A DNA stretch of 64,000 nucleotides from positions 1-64,000 of the forward strand of contig NZ_VSLG01000006.1 of assembly GCF_008919445.1 (NCBI RefSeq), given 5' to 3'. The translations under genes and the position numbers were made by a program. Source of the stretch: Serinicoccus kebangsaanensis. GTDB lineage: Bacteria > Actinomycetota > Actinomycetes > Actinomycetales > Dermatophilaceae. The notes under the pieces are model-generated. The model did no database searches and was not told the origin of the DNA. It worked only from the letters and a program-made list of their open reading frames with translations. Within the stretch, counting starts at the first letter, position 1. Every line of letters begins with the position of its first letter. This document shows positions 10,001-16,673 of the stretch, piece after piece.

Positions 10001-10749
10001 ACGTCGGTCTGGTCGCCGAACATCTGCGGGGAGGCGTTGGGCAGGTCGGCGTACCAGTCGTAGAAGGACAGCATGGGCGCGCCGATGAGCTCGTGGAACC
10101 GGGCTCCGGAGGCGTAGGACACCGGGGACATGGCCGGGATGGGTGAGAACCCCGCGATGCGGTCCGGGCCGAACCGCTTGACCGTGTAGACGTGGGCCGC
10201 GGCGACGAGGTCGACGACGTCCTCCCAGCTGGCCCGCACCAGGCCGCCCTTGCCGCGCGCCGCCTTGTAGGCCCGTGCCTTCTCCTCGTCCTGGACGATC
10301 GAGGCCCAGGCCAGCACGGGGTCGCCGTACTGCTGGCGGGCGGCTCGGAACATCTCCAGCAGGGTGCCGCGCACGTAGGGGTAGCGCACCCGGGTCGGGC
10401 TGTAGGTATACCAGGAGAAGGCCGCCCCGCGGGGGCAGCCGCGCGGCTCGTACTCCGGCTTGTCCGCGCCGGTCGAGGGGTAGTCGGTCTGCTGGGCCTC
10501 CCAGGTGATGATCCCGTCCTTGACGTAGACCTTCCAGGAGCACGAGCCGGTGCAGTTGACGCCGTGCGTGGAACGAACCACCTTGTCGTGGCTCCATCGG
10601 TCTCGGTAGAAGGAGTCGCCGCTGCGGCCGCCCTCGAGGCTCAGCGTCCGCCGGTCGTCTGAGACCCGCCCTCGGGTGAAGAACCGGCGGGTCCCGACCA
10701 GGGCGTCGCTGAGCGGGCCGTCGAGGCGGGCAGAGGTGATGTCGCTCAT
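7042..10749 (-). CDS. narG: Respiratory nitrate reductase alpha subunit (Mo-bisMGD)
   Basis: 1235 aa catalytic subunit, nitrate to nitrite, facing the cytoplasm. The N-terminal FS0 cluster motif is present with its atypical histidine (H62, C66, C70, C105). The stretch GDQTDVPES is where the family's molybdenum Asp ligand is expected. There is no twin-arginine signal, consistent with cytoplasmic NarGHI rather than an archaeal or periplasmic type. The ATG overlaps the stop of the upstream regulator (ATGA), so the reductase operon is coupled to it. Length and conservation look intact. Confidence 0.97.
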   Translation of the reverse strand: MSDITSARLDGPLSDALVGTRRFFTRGRVSDDRRTLSLEGGRSGDSFYRDRWSHDKVVRSTHGVNCTGSCSWKVYVKDGIITWEAQQTDYPSTGADKPEYEPRGCPRGAAFSWYTYSPTRVRYPYVRGTLLEMFRAARQQYGDPVLAWASIVQDEEKARAYKAARGKGGLVRASWEDVVDLVAAAHVYTVKRFGPDRIAGFSPIPAMSPVSYASGARFHELIGAPMLSFYDWYADLPNASPQMFGDQTDVPESGDWWDAGYLIMWGSNVPLTRTPDAHWMVEARYRGQKVIAVAPDYADNVKFADEWVASAPGTDGALAMGMGHVVMREFFVDRQVDFFTDYNQRFTDLPYLVTLDDAGDGSFRPGKFLVAGDLEGHPEAGSENAMWKPAVLDGATGEVAIPNGSIGHRFGEEGEGRWNLDLGDIRPVLSLYGDTGEAVEVALPRFDNLEGSQVLERRGVPVRRVGDRLVTTVLDLMLAQYGVGRDGLPGAWPSGYDDPSAPATPAWAAEITGVPVEQIIRIGREWAQNAIDTQGRGMILMGAGINHWYHSDQIYRALLVLTSITGCQGRNGGGWAHYVGQEKVRPIMGFQHLAFALDWVRPPRHMNQTSYWYVHTSQYRYDTFDADAVNGATGAFTGRSTMDLLAQAVRLGWVPSYPQFDRSSLQVADEAAEAGMAAGEYVASRLKDGTLRFAVEDPEHPDNYPRILSLWRSNLLGSSAKGNEYFLKHLLGTDHAVKATQAAPEHRPQDVAWPEQAGEGKLDLLLTLDFRMTSSTLFSDVVLPAATWYEKHDINTTDMHPFIHSFNPAIAPPWQAKSDWEAWKAIARRFSQLAVDHLGTRKDVVTKPLWHDTPEAMATVHGRVQDWRTGEVEPVPGRTMPVVAEVERDYTTVYDKMTSIGPLLEKVGMLTKGVKYEVGREVDILRRRNGTVRGGIADGQPRIETDIQVADAIMHLSGVSNGHLATQGFRFLEKRTGTQLHDLSAEHEGKQITFADTQAAPVPVITSPEWSGSESGGRRYAPFTINIERSKPFHTLTGRQHFYLDHDWVQGMGESLPTYRPPLNMTTLFGEDPVGQQSDHDGAVAVAVRYLTPHSKWSIHSEYQDNLFMLSLSRGGQTIWMSDVDAAKIGVRDNDWIEAVNRNGVVACRAIVSHRMPEGTVFMHHAQDRLIDVPLTETDNKRGGIHNSLTRILLKPSHIVGGYAQFSYFFNYIGPIGSNRDEVTVIRRRTAPVTY

Positions 10750-11627
10750 GCGGGGTCTCCTGGTGCGGTGGCGGGGGTGTCGGTCGGGGTCTCGGGGTCG
10801 TCCGCCGGGATGGCGTGCTGGGAGGACCCCCAGCGCGCGGGTCCGGGCTCGATGGGCTCGCCCGGCGGGGTACGGCCGCGCAACAGCAGCGCATGGCAGG
10901 TGGCGGGGGCCACGAACGGACGCAGGCTGACGCCCGCCGTGTCCTCACCGGCCACCTCCAGGGCACCCTTGAGCAGCCCACGGTGCACGCCGCACACGAC
11001 CTCCGGGCTCTCCCGGGCCAGGTCGAGGAAGGGACAGTCGCGCAGCGTGATGCGCACGTCGCCCTGCCGGCCGGACATCTCGAGGTCAGGGGTGTAACCC
11101 CATTCCTGGAGCAGGTCGACCACAGCCCCCACCTTGCCCACCCACTCACCGGTGGTGCGGGCGGGCTCCGCCAGCGGCTCCGTCCCGTCGGCACCCAGGC
11201 GTCGACGCACCCACTGGGCCCCCGCCTCTTCCGGGGTCGGACTCTCGCCTTGGGTGGGGTCCAGCGCGCTGGCCAGCACGGTCGCCAGGACCTGGAAAGG
11301 CCCCTCGATCGCGGGCTCCGGTGCCGCCTGCGCCACGGCCGAGGCGACATACCGTTTGGCTGGACGGCCCGCGCCACCGCTACGCACGACGTGGGTGTCC
11401 ACCAAGCCGCCGTCGACCAGCTGGTCGAGGTGGAAGCGCACCGTCGTGCTGTGCAGCCCCATCTCCTGGCCGAGCTCGGCGGCGGTCAGGCCGGTGTCAC
11501 GGGTGGGGCGGCCGGACACGGCCAGTGGTGGCAGTGCCCGCAGCCGCTCGATGATCGAGCGCCGGACGGCGGAGGCCATCAACGAGTTTGCCCCACGGGA
11601 CGGCCCGGCGGGCTCGGTACCGGACAT
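10746..11627 (-). CDS. ArsR/SufR-like winged-helix regulator heading the nar operon
   Basis: 293 aa. Residues about 15-95 form a winged helix (RRSIIERLRALPPLAVSG, TAAELGQEMGLHSTTVRFHL, GRPAKRY wing) like the COG2345 group of predicted transcriptional regulators. The C-terminal half carries C198, C212, H215 and C244 in a DCPFLDLAR..VVCGVHRG..ATCHAL arrangement, which in related proteins can ligate an Fe-S cluster or metal. The C-terminus is a Pro/Thr/Asp tail. It begins with a good AAGGAG site and overlaps narG, so it probably controls its own operon and the divergent narK operon. A redox- or NO-sensing role is inference. Confidence 0.78.
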   Translation of the reverse strand: MSGTEPAGPSRGANSLMASAVRRSIIERLRALPPLAVSGRPTRDTGLTAAELGQEMGLHSTTVRFHLDQLVDGGLVDTHVVRSGGAGRPAKRYVASAVAQAAPEPAIEGPFQVLATVLASALDPTQGESPTPEEAGAQWVRRRLGADGTEPLAEPARTTGEWVGKVGAVVDLLQEWGYTPDLEMSGRQGDVRITLRDCPFLDLARESPEVVCGVHRGLLKGALEVAGEDTAGVSLRPFVAPATCHALLLRGRTPPGEPIEPGPARWGSSQHAIPADDPETPTDTPATAPGDPA

Positions 11628-11660
11628 CGAGGACTCCTTTTAGTGGATGTTTCCCGCTCA

Positions 11661-11689
11661 ATCTAAGCCACGTGTCACCCCCTGCGCAA
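11661..11689 (-). promoter_or_regulatory. Probable promoter of the regulator-narGHJI operon
   Basis: On the minus strand, TTGCGC (11684-11689) and TTAGAT (11661-11666) are separated by 17 bp, about 35 bp upstream of the regulator ATG, which is preceded by AAGGAG. The spacing fits a sigma-70-like promoter; the hexamers are only moderate matches. Confidence 0.35.
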
Positions 11690-11742
11690 TCAGGGCCGCC
11701 GATGAGGTGACCACTGACAAAATCGCAGGTAGACGAACTATT

Positions 11743-11824
11743 ACGACATTCCGTCGTGCTCGAATTCGGGTGTCGCGTACGCCACGACCCTACGGATGCG
11801 GAGTAGCCTCCTACGGGGTGTAGG
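11743..11824. promoter_or_regulatory. Cluster of inverted repeats in the nar/narK divergent promoter region
   Basis: Three short dyads lie between the two divergent operons. ACGAC..GTCGT occupies 11743-11757 with a 5-bp spacer; CTAC..GTAG occupies 11790-11806 with a 9-bp spacer; CCTAC..GTAGG occupies 11810-11824 with a 5-bp spacer. The last two share half-sites and sit 50-85 bp upstream of narK. They are candidate operators, possibly for the adjacent winged-helix regulator. No known FNR-type site was seen. Confidence 0.4.
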
Positions 11825-11875
11825 ATCAGCGCGGACATCATTTAGATGAGTCTGTTCCTTCTAATGAGGAGAGCC

Positions 11876-13279
11876 ATGAGCACCCCTGCCCCCGCGACCG
11901 GCCCGGTGTCGGCCTCGCGCTCTGGCGCCACCCGGGTCATGTGGACGTCCACCGTGGCCTTCACGCTGATGTTCGCGGTGTGGCTCATGTTCGGGATCCT
12001 GGGCAAGCCCATCCAGCAGGAGTTCGGTCTCACCGACACCCAGCTCTCCTGGGTCAGCGCGCTGGCCGTGCTCAACGGGGCGATGTGGCGCCTGCCGGCG
12101 GGGATGCTCGCGGACCGGATCGGGGGACGCAAGGTGATGACCGCGATGCTCGCCATCACCGCGGTGCCAGCGTTCCTGGTCAGCCTCGCCGAGAGCTACG
12201 CGATGCTGCTGGTGCTGGCGTTCCTCGTCGGCTTCGCCGGCAACGCCTTCAGCGTGGGCATCGCCTGGAACGCCGCCTGGGCGCCGCGCGAGCGGCAGGG
12301 ATTCGCTCTCGGGCTCTTCGGCGCCGGCAACGTCGGCGCGTCGGTGACCAAGTTCATCGGGCCCCCGATCATCGCGGCTACCGCCGGCACCACGGTCGTC
12401 CTGGGCCTGCAGGGCGGCTGGCGGCTCATCCCCGTCGTCTACGCCGTCCTGCTACTGGTCATGGCGGCAGCACTGTGGGTCCTCACCCCCTCCCAGGACC
12501 GGATGCCCGGGGCCAGCAGGCCCCTGGGCGAGATGCTCGCGCCGCTGTCGCAGGTGCGGGTGTGGCGGTTCAGCCTCTACTACGTCGCCGTGTTCGGCGC
12601 CTACGTCGCGCTGTCCGCCTGGATGCCGCTCTACTACATGAACAACTTCGGGGTCTCCCTGGCCGCAGCCGGCCTGCTCACCGCGGTGTTCATCTTCCCC
12701 GCCTCGCTGCTGCGGCCCGTGGGCGGCTGGTTCTCCGACCGCTGGGGCGCACGCCGGGCGATGTACGGCACCTTCTTCGTCATGCTGGCCACCTCAGGCG
12801 TCCTCATGATGCCCAATGGCCACGTCGTCATCAACCACGCGGACGGGACGCAGTCGGAGCACCTGGGCTACGCGATGCACATCGTGCCCTTCACCATCCT
12901 GCTGTTCCTGCTCGGCTGCGCCATGGGCGTGGGCAAGGCCGCGGTCTACAAGCACATCCCCGAGTACTTCCCCGGCAACGTCGGCCCGGTCGGCGGCCTG
13001 GTGGGCATGCTCGGCGGCCTGGGCGGCTTCTTCCTGCCGCCACTGTTCGCCTACACCACGGCCTGGTCCGGCTTCCCCACGTCCACCTTCTTCGTCATCT
13101 TCCTGCTCACCGCCCTCTGCCTGGTGTGGATGCACCTGACGGTCGTGCGGATGCTGCACGAGCGCTCGCCCGAGGTGTCCGCCGACATCGAGGTCCCGAC
13201 GCACACCACCGAGCCCGCACCTGCCGGCATCCCAGCCGGCTCCACCCACAGCACGACCCTCGAGGAGACCCGCGCATGA
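11876..13279 (+). CDS. narK: Nitrate/nitrite transporter, NarK family (first copy)
   Basis: 467 aa MFS transporter with about 12 membrane helices. The two glycine-rich nitrate-signature regions appear as GFAGNAFSVGIAWNAAWAP and, later, MGVGKAAVYKHIPEYFP. Its shape is closer to NarK1-type nitrate/proton symporters, but this is a loose judgement. The ATG at 11876 is chosen because AGGAG lies 5 bp upstream; an earlier in-frame codon at 11846 has no such site. Its stop overlaps the start of the second transporter (ATGA). Confidence 0.9.
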   Translation: MSTPAPATGPVSASRSGATRVMWTSTVAFTLMFAVWLMFGILGKPIQQEFGLTDTQLSWVSALAVLNGAMWRLPAGMLADRIGGRKVMTAMLAITAVPAFLVSLAESYAMLLVLAFLVGFAGNAFSVGIAWNAAWAPRERQGFALGLFGAGNVGASVTKFIGPPIIAATAGTTVVLGLQGGWRLIPVVYAVLLLVMAAALWVLTPSQDRMPGASRPLGEMLAPLSQVRVWRFSLYYVAVFGAYVALSAWMPLYYMNNFGVSLAAAGLLTAVFIFPASLLRPVGGWFSDRWGARRAMYGTFFVMLATSGVLMMPNGHVVINHADGTQSEHLGYAMHIVPFTILLFLLGCAMGVGKAAVYKHIPEYFPGNVGPVGGLVGMLGGLGGFFLPPLFAYTTAWSGFPTSTFFVIFLLTALCLVWMHLTVVRMLHERSPEVSADIEVPTHTTEPAPAGIPAGSTHSTTLEETRA

Positions 13280-14673
13280 GCACCGTCGACAACCACCGCA
13301 CCGGAGGGGAGTGGCTGCAGTCCTGGGACCCGGAGAACGAGCAGACCTGGGACAAGGGTCTGGCCTGGCGGACCCTGTGGATCACCACCTTCTGCCTGAC
13401 CCTCGCCTTCGTGGCGTGGTTCCTGCCGAGCGCGATCATCCCCAAGCTCAACGCGCTGGGCTACGAGTTCACCAAGAGCCAGCTCTACTGGATGGCTGCC
13501 ATGCCCGGCCTGTCCGCCGGACTGTTCCGCCTGGTGTGGATGGTGCTGCCCCCGATGCTGGGCACCCGTAAGATGGTCAGCCTCACCACGCTGCTGCTGA
13601 TCGCCTCCACCCTCGGCTGGGGGGTGCGCGTGCAGGCACCGACCGCCCCCTACTGGGAGCTGATGGTCCTCGCCTTCCTCGCCGGCATCGGCGGTGGAGC
13701 CTTCTCGGGCTTCATGCCCTCGACCTCCTACTTCTTCCCGAAGAGGAAGCAGGGCACCGCGCTCGGCCTGCAGGCCGGGATCGGCAACTTCGGCGTCTCG
13801 CTGGTCCAGCTGCTGACGCCCTACCTCATCGCCATGGGTGCCCTGGCCGTGTTCGGCAGCAGCCAGCAGCTGCAGATACCGGGCCAGCAGGCCCAGCAGG
13901 TCTGGTACCAGAACGCGGCGTTCGTCTGGATCCCGCTCATGGTCGTCGGCGCCGTGCTCGCCTGGACGATGCTCAAGTCGGTCCCCGTCAAGGCCAACAT
14001 CCGCCAGCAGTTCGACATCTTCTCCAACCAGGACACCTGGTGGATGACGGTGCTCTACATCATGACCTTCGGCACATTCTCCGGGCTCTCGGCACAGTTC
14101 GGGCTGCTCATGGCCAACCTCTACGGCATCGGCAACGAACAGATCGTCAGCGGCTCCGGGCCGGACGCACAGATGCTCATCCCCGGGTATGCCGTGCCCG
14201 ACGTGGTCGCCTTCGTCTTCCTCGGCCCCCTCATCGGCGCCGGTGCCAGGGTGCTGTTCTCCCCGCTCACCGACCGGATGGGCGGCGCCATCTGGACCCT
14301 CATCTCCGGGCTGGGACTCATCGCCTCGATCGCCGTGACCATCCCGGCGCTGACCCCGGACACCAGCTCCGCCGAGGCCCTCAGCGCAGACTTCCGGCAC
14401 TTCCTCCTCGGCATGCTCGCGATCTTCCTCTTCGCCGGCATCGGCAACGCCTCGACGTTCAAGCAGATGCCGATGATCTTCGAGCGCCGGCAGGCGGGGG
14501 GTGTCATCGGGTGGACGGCCGCGATCGCCGCCTTCGGCCCGTTCCTCTTCGGCGTCGGCCTGACGATCATGAGCCCGACCCTCTTCTACCTGATCGGCAT
14601 CGCCTGGGCCGTGATGTGCGTCGCCATCACCTGGATGCGCTACGCCCGCCCGGGCGCCCCCAAGCCCGGCTGA
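13276..14673 (+). CDS. narK: Nitrate/nitrite transporter, NarK family (second copy)
   Basis: 465 aa MFS protein with a hydrophilic N-terminus of about 35 residues, then about 12 helices. Signature segments are GIGGGAFSGFMPSTSYFFP and GIGNASTFKQMPMIF, and extended loops separate helices as in NarK2-type nitrate/nitrite exchangers. It is clearly divergent from the first copy, so the pair looks like the NarK1-NarK2 division of labour (fused in some proteobacteria) kept as two overlapping genes. It would export nitrite in exchange for nitrate. Confidence 0.9.
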   Translation: MSTVDNHRTGGEWLQSWDPENEQTWDKGLAWRTLWITTFCLTLAFVAWFLPSAIIPKLNALGYEFTKSQLYWMAAMPGLSAGLFRLVWMVLPPMLGTRKMVSLTTLLLIASTLGWGVRVQAPTAPYWELMVLAFLAGIGGGAFSGFMPSTSYFFPKRKQGTALGLQAGIGNFGVSLVQLLTPYLIAMGALAVFGSSQQLQIPGQQAQQVWYQNAAFVWIPLMVVGAVLAWTMLKSVPVKANIRQQFDIFSNQDTWWMTVLYIMTFGTFSGLSAQFGLLMANLYGIGNEQIVSGSGPDAQMLIPGYAVPDVVAFVFLGPLIGAGARVLFSPLTDRMGGAIWTLISGLGLIASIAVTIPALTPDTSSAEALSADFRHFLLGMLAIFLFAGIGNASTFKQMPMIFERRQAGGVIGWTAAIAAFGPFLFGVGLTIMSPTLFYLIGIAWAVMCVAITWMRYARPGAPKPG

Positions 14674-14726
14674 CCGGCTGCCTGCCACCTGCCCACCACC
14701 GTCCACGACGAACACCGGAGGACCCC

Positions 14727-15023
14727 ATGACCCACACCGAGCTCCCCCTCGCCCAGGTCCGCGAGGGCGGTTGCGGCTGCGGTTGCAGCGACGAGGGCGT
14801 GCCCGCCCTCGACGCCCGCCAGATCCCCCACGCGCTGCGCCACGCGAGCATCCTCGGCGCCCTGTCCGGGCTGCGTCCGGGACAGCAGATGGACCTCGTC
14901 GCCCCGCACGACCCCCTGCCGCTGCTCGCCCAGATCACCGACCGCGAGGGAGAGGCCATCAGCTGGGACTACCGGGGCAGCGGCCCCCAGGCCTGGACCC
15001 TTCGGTTCACCCGCGCCGCCTGA
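14727..15023 (+). CDS. DUF2249-domain protein
   Basis: 98 aa. It begins with a cysteine knot (GGCGCGCSDEG, residues about 13-24) followed by a DUF2249-like domain (LDARQIPHALRHASILGALSGL and ending SWDYRGSGPQAWTLRF). DUF2249 proteins are repeatedly found with denitrification and NO-response genes, often beside hemerythrins, but lack a defined reaction. GGAG precedes the ATG. One base separates it from the next gene, so it is in the narK-nirK operon. Confidence 0.8.
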   Translation: MTHTELPLAQVREGGCGCGCSDEGVPALDARQIPHALRHASILGALSGLRPGQQMDLVAPHDPLPLLAQITDREGEAISWDYRGSGPQAWTLRFTRAA

Positions 15024-15024
15024 G

Positions 15025-15507
15025 ATGTGCACCTACTGCGGCTGCGAGTCAATTGGGGTCATCGGCCGGTTCATGGCCGAGCACACCGACATCATCAACG
15101 CCTCCGGTGAGCTGCGCCGGGCGTGCGAGGGCGGCAGTACCCCGCAGGTCGTGGCGGCCGTCGACCGGGTCGAGGCGCTGCTGCACCCGCACACCCGCGA
15201 CGAGGAGACCGGGCTGTTCGCCGTACTGCGCCGCCAGGAGGAGTTCACCGACCACATCGACAGCCTCTGCTCGGAGCACACCACGCTCGATGCCCAGCTC
15301 GAGGCGATCCGGAGGGCCGGCGCGGACGTCGACCCCGTGCTCGTCGACACCTTCCTGCACGACCTGCGTCACCACATCGACAGGGAGGACAACGGTCTGT
15401 TCCCCGCTGCGGCGATCGCTCTCGACGCCCCCGACTGGGCCGAGGTGGACGAGGCGACGCCGACCCCGATGGCGAAGGCGCAGGGACAGGCACCGCACCC
15501 AGGATGA
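15025..15507 (+). CDS. Hemerythrin-domain protein, probably NO/O2 handling
   Basis: 160 aa. The helical hemerythrin pattern is visible: FMAEHTDI, LLHPHTRDEETGLF, SEHTTLDAQLE and LHHHIDRED-like FLHDLRHHIDREDNGLFP supply the His and Glu ligands of a di-iron centre. The N-terminus MCTYCGCES carries three cysteines, reminiscent of the N-terminal Cys motif of RIC/ScdA iron-centre repair proteins. Given its position upstream of a nitrite reductase, binding or detoxifying NO or repairing Fe-S clusters is the likely job (inference). Confidence 0.82.
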   Translation: MCTYCGCESIGVIGRFMAEHTDIINASGELRRACEGGSTPQVVAAVDRVEALLHPHTRDEETGLFAVLRRQEEFTDHIDSLCSEHTTLDAQLEAIRRAGADVDPVLVDTFLHDLRHHIDREDNGLFPAAAIALDAPDWAEVDEATPTPMAKAQGQAPHPG

Positions 15508-16673
15508 GGACGAGCACGGGCCTCGCCGGCCGTAGCCCGCGCTGCACCCCGCTGCTCATCGCCGGCGGTGGACTGGCCCTGCTGGCCGGCTTGGACGCCG
15601 CACTCACCCTGGCCGGTCTGCCCGCCCCCTTCGGCAGCGCGCGGCTCGCGGTCCTGCACGGGCCGCTCATGGTGCTCGGGTTCCTCGGCACCGTCATCGC
15701 CCTCGAACGCGCCGTCGCCCTGCGCGCGACCTGGTCCCTCCTCGCGCCTGCACTGCTGGGCGCCGGGGCCCTCGCCCTGGTACTGCTGCCCCAGCCGCTG
15801 CTCGGACGGCTGCTACTCGTGCAGGGCATGCTGCTGCTCGTCGTGGTCTACCTCGCGCTGTGGCGGCGTAACCGCGACCTGCTCGTGGCCGTCCAGGCTC
15901 TCGGCGCCGTCCTCGCCGCCGCGGCCGCGCTGCTGCTCAACCGCGTCCAGGTGGCGGCCGTCGTGCCGCTGCTGATCGGCTTCGTCGTGCTGACCATCGC
16001 CGCCGAGCGCGTCGAGCTGGCCCGCCTGGCGATGCCGACCATCTCCCGGGCCGCCCTCACCGCCCACGCCACAGGCCTGAGCGGCGCCGCCGTCGCGGCC
16101 GTGCTGTGGCCCTCGACGGGAGGGCGCCTGCTGGGGGTGTCCTTGATGCTTCTAACGGCCTGGCTCGTCCGACACGACATCGCCCGCCGGATGGTCCGCA
16201 CGAGCCGGCTGCCGCGCTTCGCCGCCGCCGCGCTCCTCGCCGGCTACGGGTGGCTCGCCGTCGGCGGGCTGAGTCTGGTCCTGATGGGGTCGTCGACGGT
16301 CTCGGCCGCCGGGTACGACATCGTGGTCCACGCGACCTTCCTCGGCTTCGCGATGTCGATGATCCTGGCCCACGCCCCGGTGATCCTGCCCGCCGTGCTG
16401 CGGGTGCGCCTGCCTTACACCACGCTCATGTGGGGCCCCCTGGTCCTGCTGCACGTCACCCTGCTCGGTCGGTTCCTGACGTTGGCCGTCGGCACGACGA
16501 CCGGCTGGCACGCCGCGCTCATCGGCAACGTCGCAGCCGTCCTGCTCTTCATCACGGTGGCGGTCATCACCTCGGCCGGCGCCCGGCGCCACCGAACCGG
16601 ACGCGCACGGCATACCCGCCACCGCTCCCCCACCCCTACGACCGAGGAACACGAGCCCGCATGCCTGTCCTGA
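15504..16673 (+). CDS. NnrS-like polytopic membrane protein
   Basis: 389 aa with 11-12 hydrophobic helices and a short basic tail. Several histidines lie in or next to helices (LHGPLMVLGFLGTVIALERA, VVHATFLGFAMSMILAHAP), a pattern that recalls the heme-copper NnrS proteins that protect denitrifiers from NO stress. I cannot confirm the family by eye. The ATG overlaps the hemerythrin stop, and its own stop lies 13 bp inside the nitrite reductase gene, so the four genes are tightly coupled. Confidence 0.6.
   Translation: MRTSTGLAGRSPRCTPLLIAGGGLALLAGLDAALTLAGLPAPFGSARLAVLHGPLMVLGFLGTVIALERAVALRATWSLLAPALLGAGALALVLLPQPLLGRLLLVQGMLLLVVVYLALWRRNRDLLVAVQALGAVLAAAAALLLNRVQVAAVVPLLIGFVVLTIAAERVELARLAMPTISRAALTAHATGLSGAAVAAVLWPSTGGRLLGVSLMLLTAWLVRHDIARRMVRTSRLPRFAAAALLAGYGWLAVGGLSLVLMGSSTVSAAGYDIVVHATFLGFAMSMILAHAPVILPAVLRVRLPYTTLMWGPLVLLHVTLLGRFLTLAVGTTTGWHAALIGNVAAVLLFITVAVITSAGARRHRTGRARHTRHRSPTPTTEEHEPACLS

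Noticed and set aside
6904-10146. 1080-codon open frame on the plus strand across narH/narG
   Set aside because: Antisense shadow of narG and narH; composition rich in Val, Gly, Asp and Arg with no domain-like sequence, a usual high-GC artefact.
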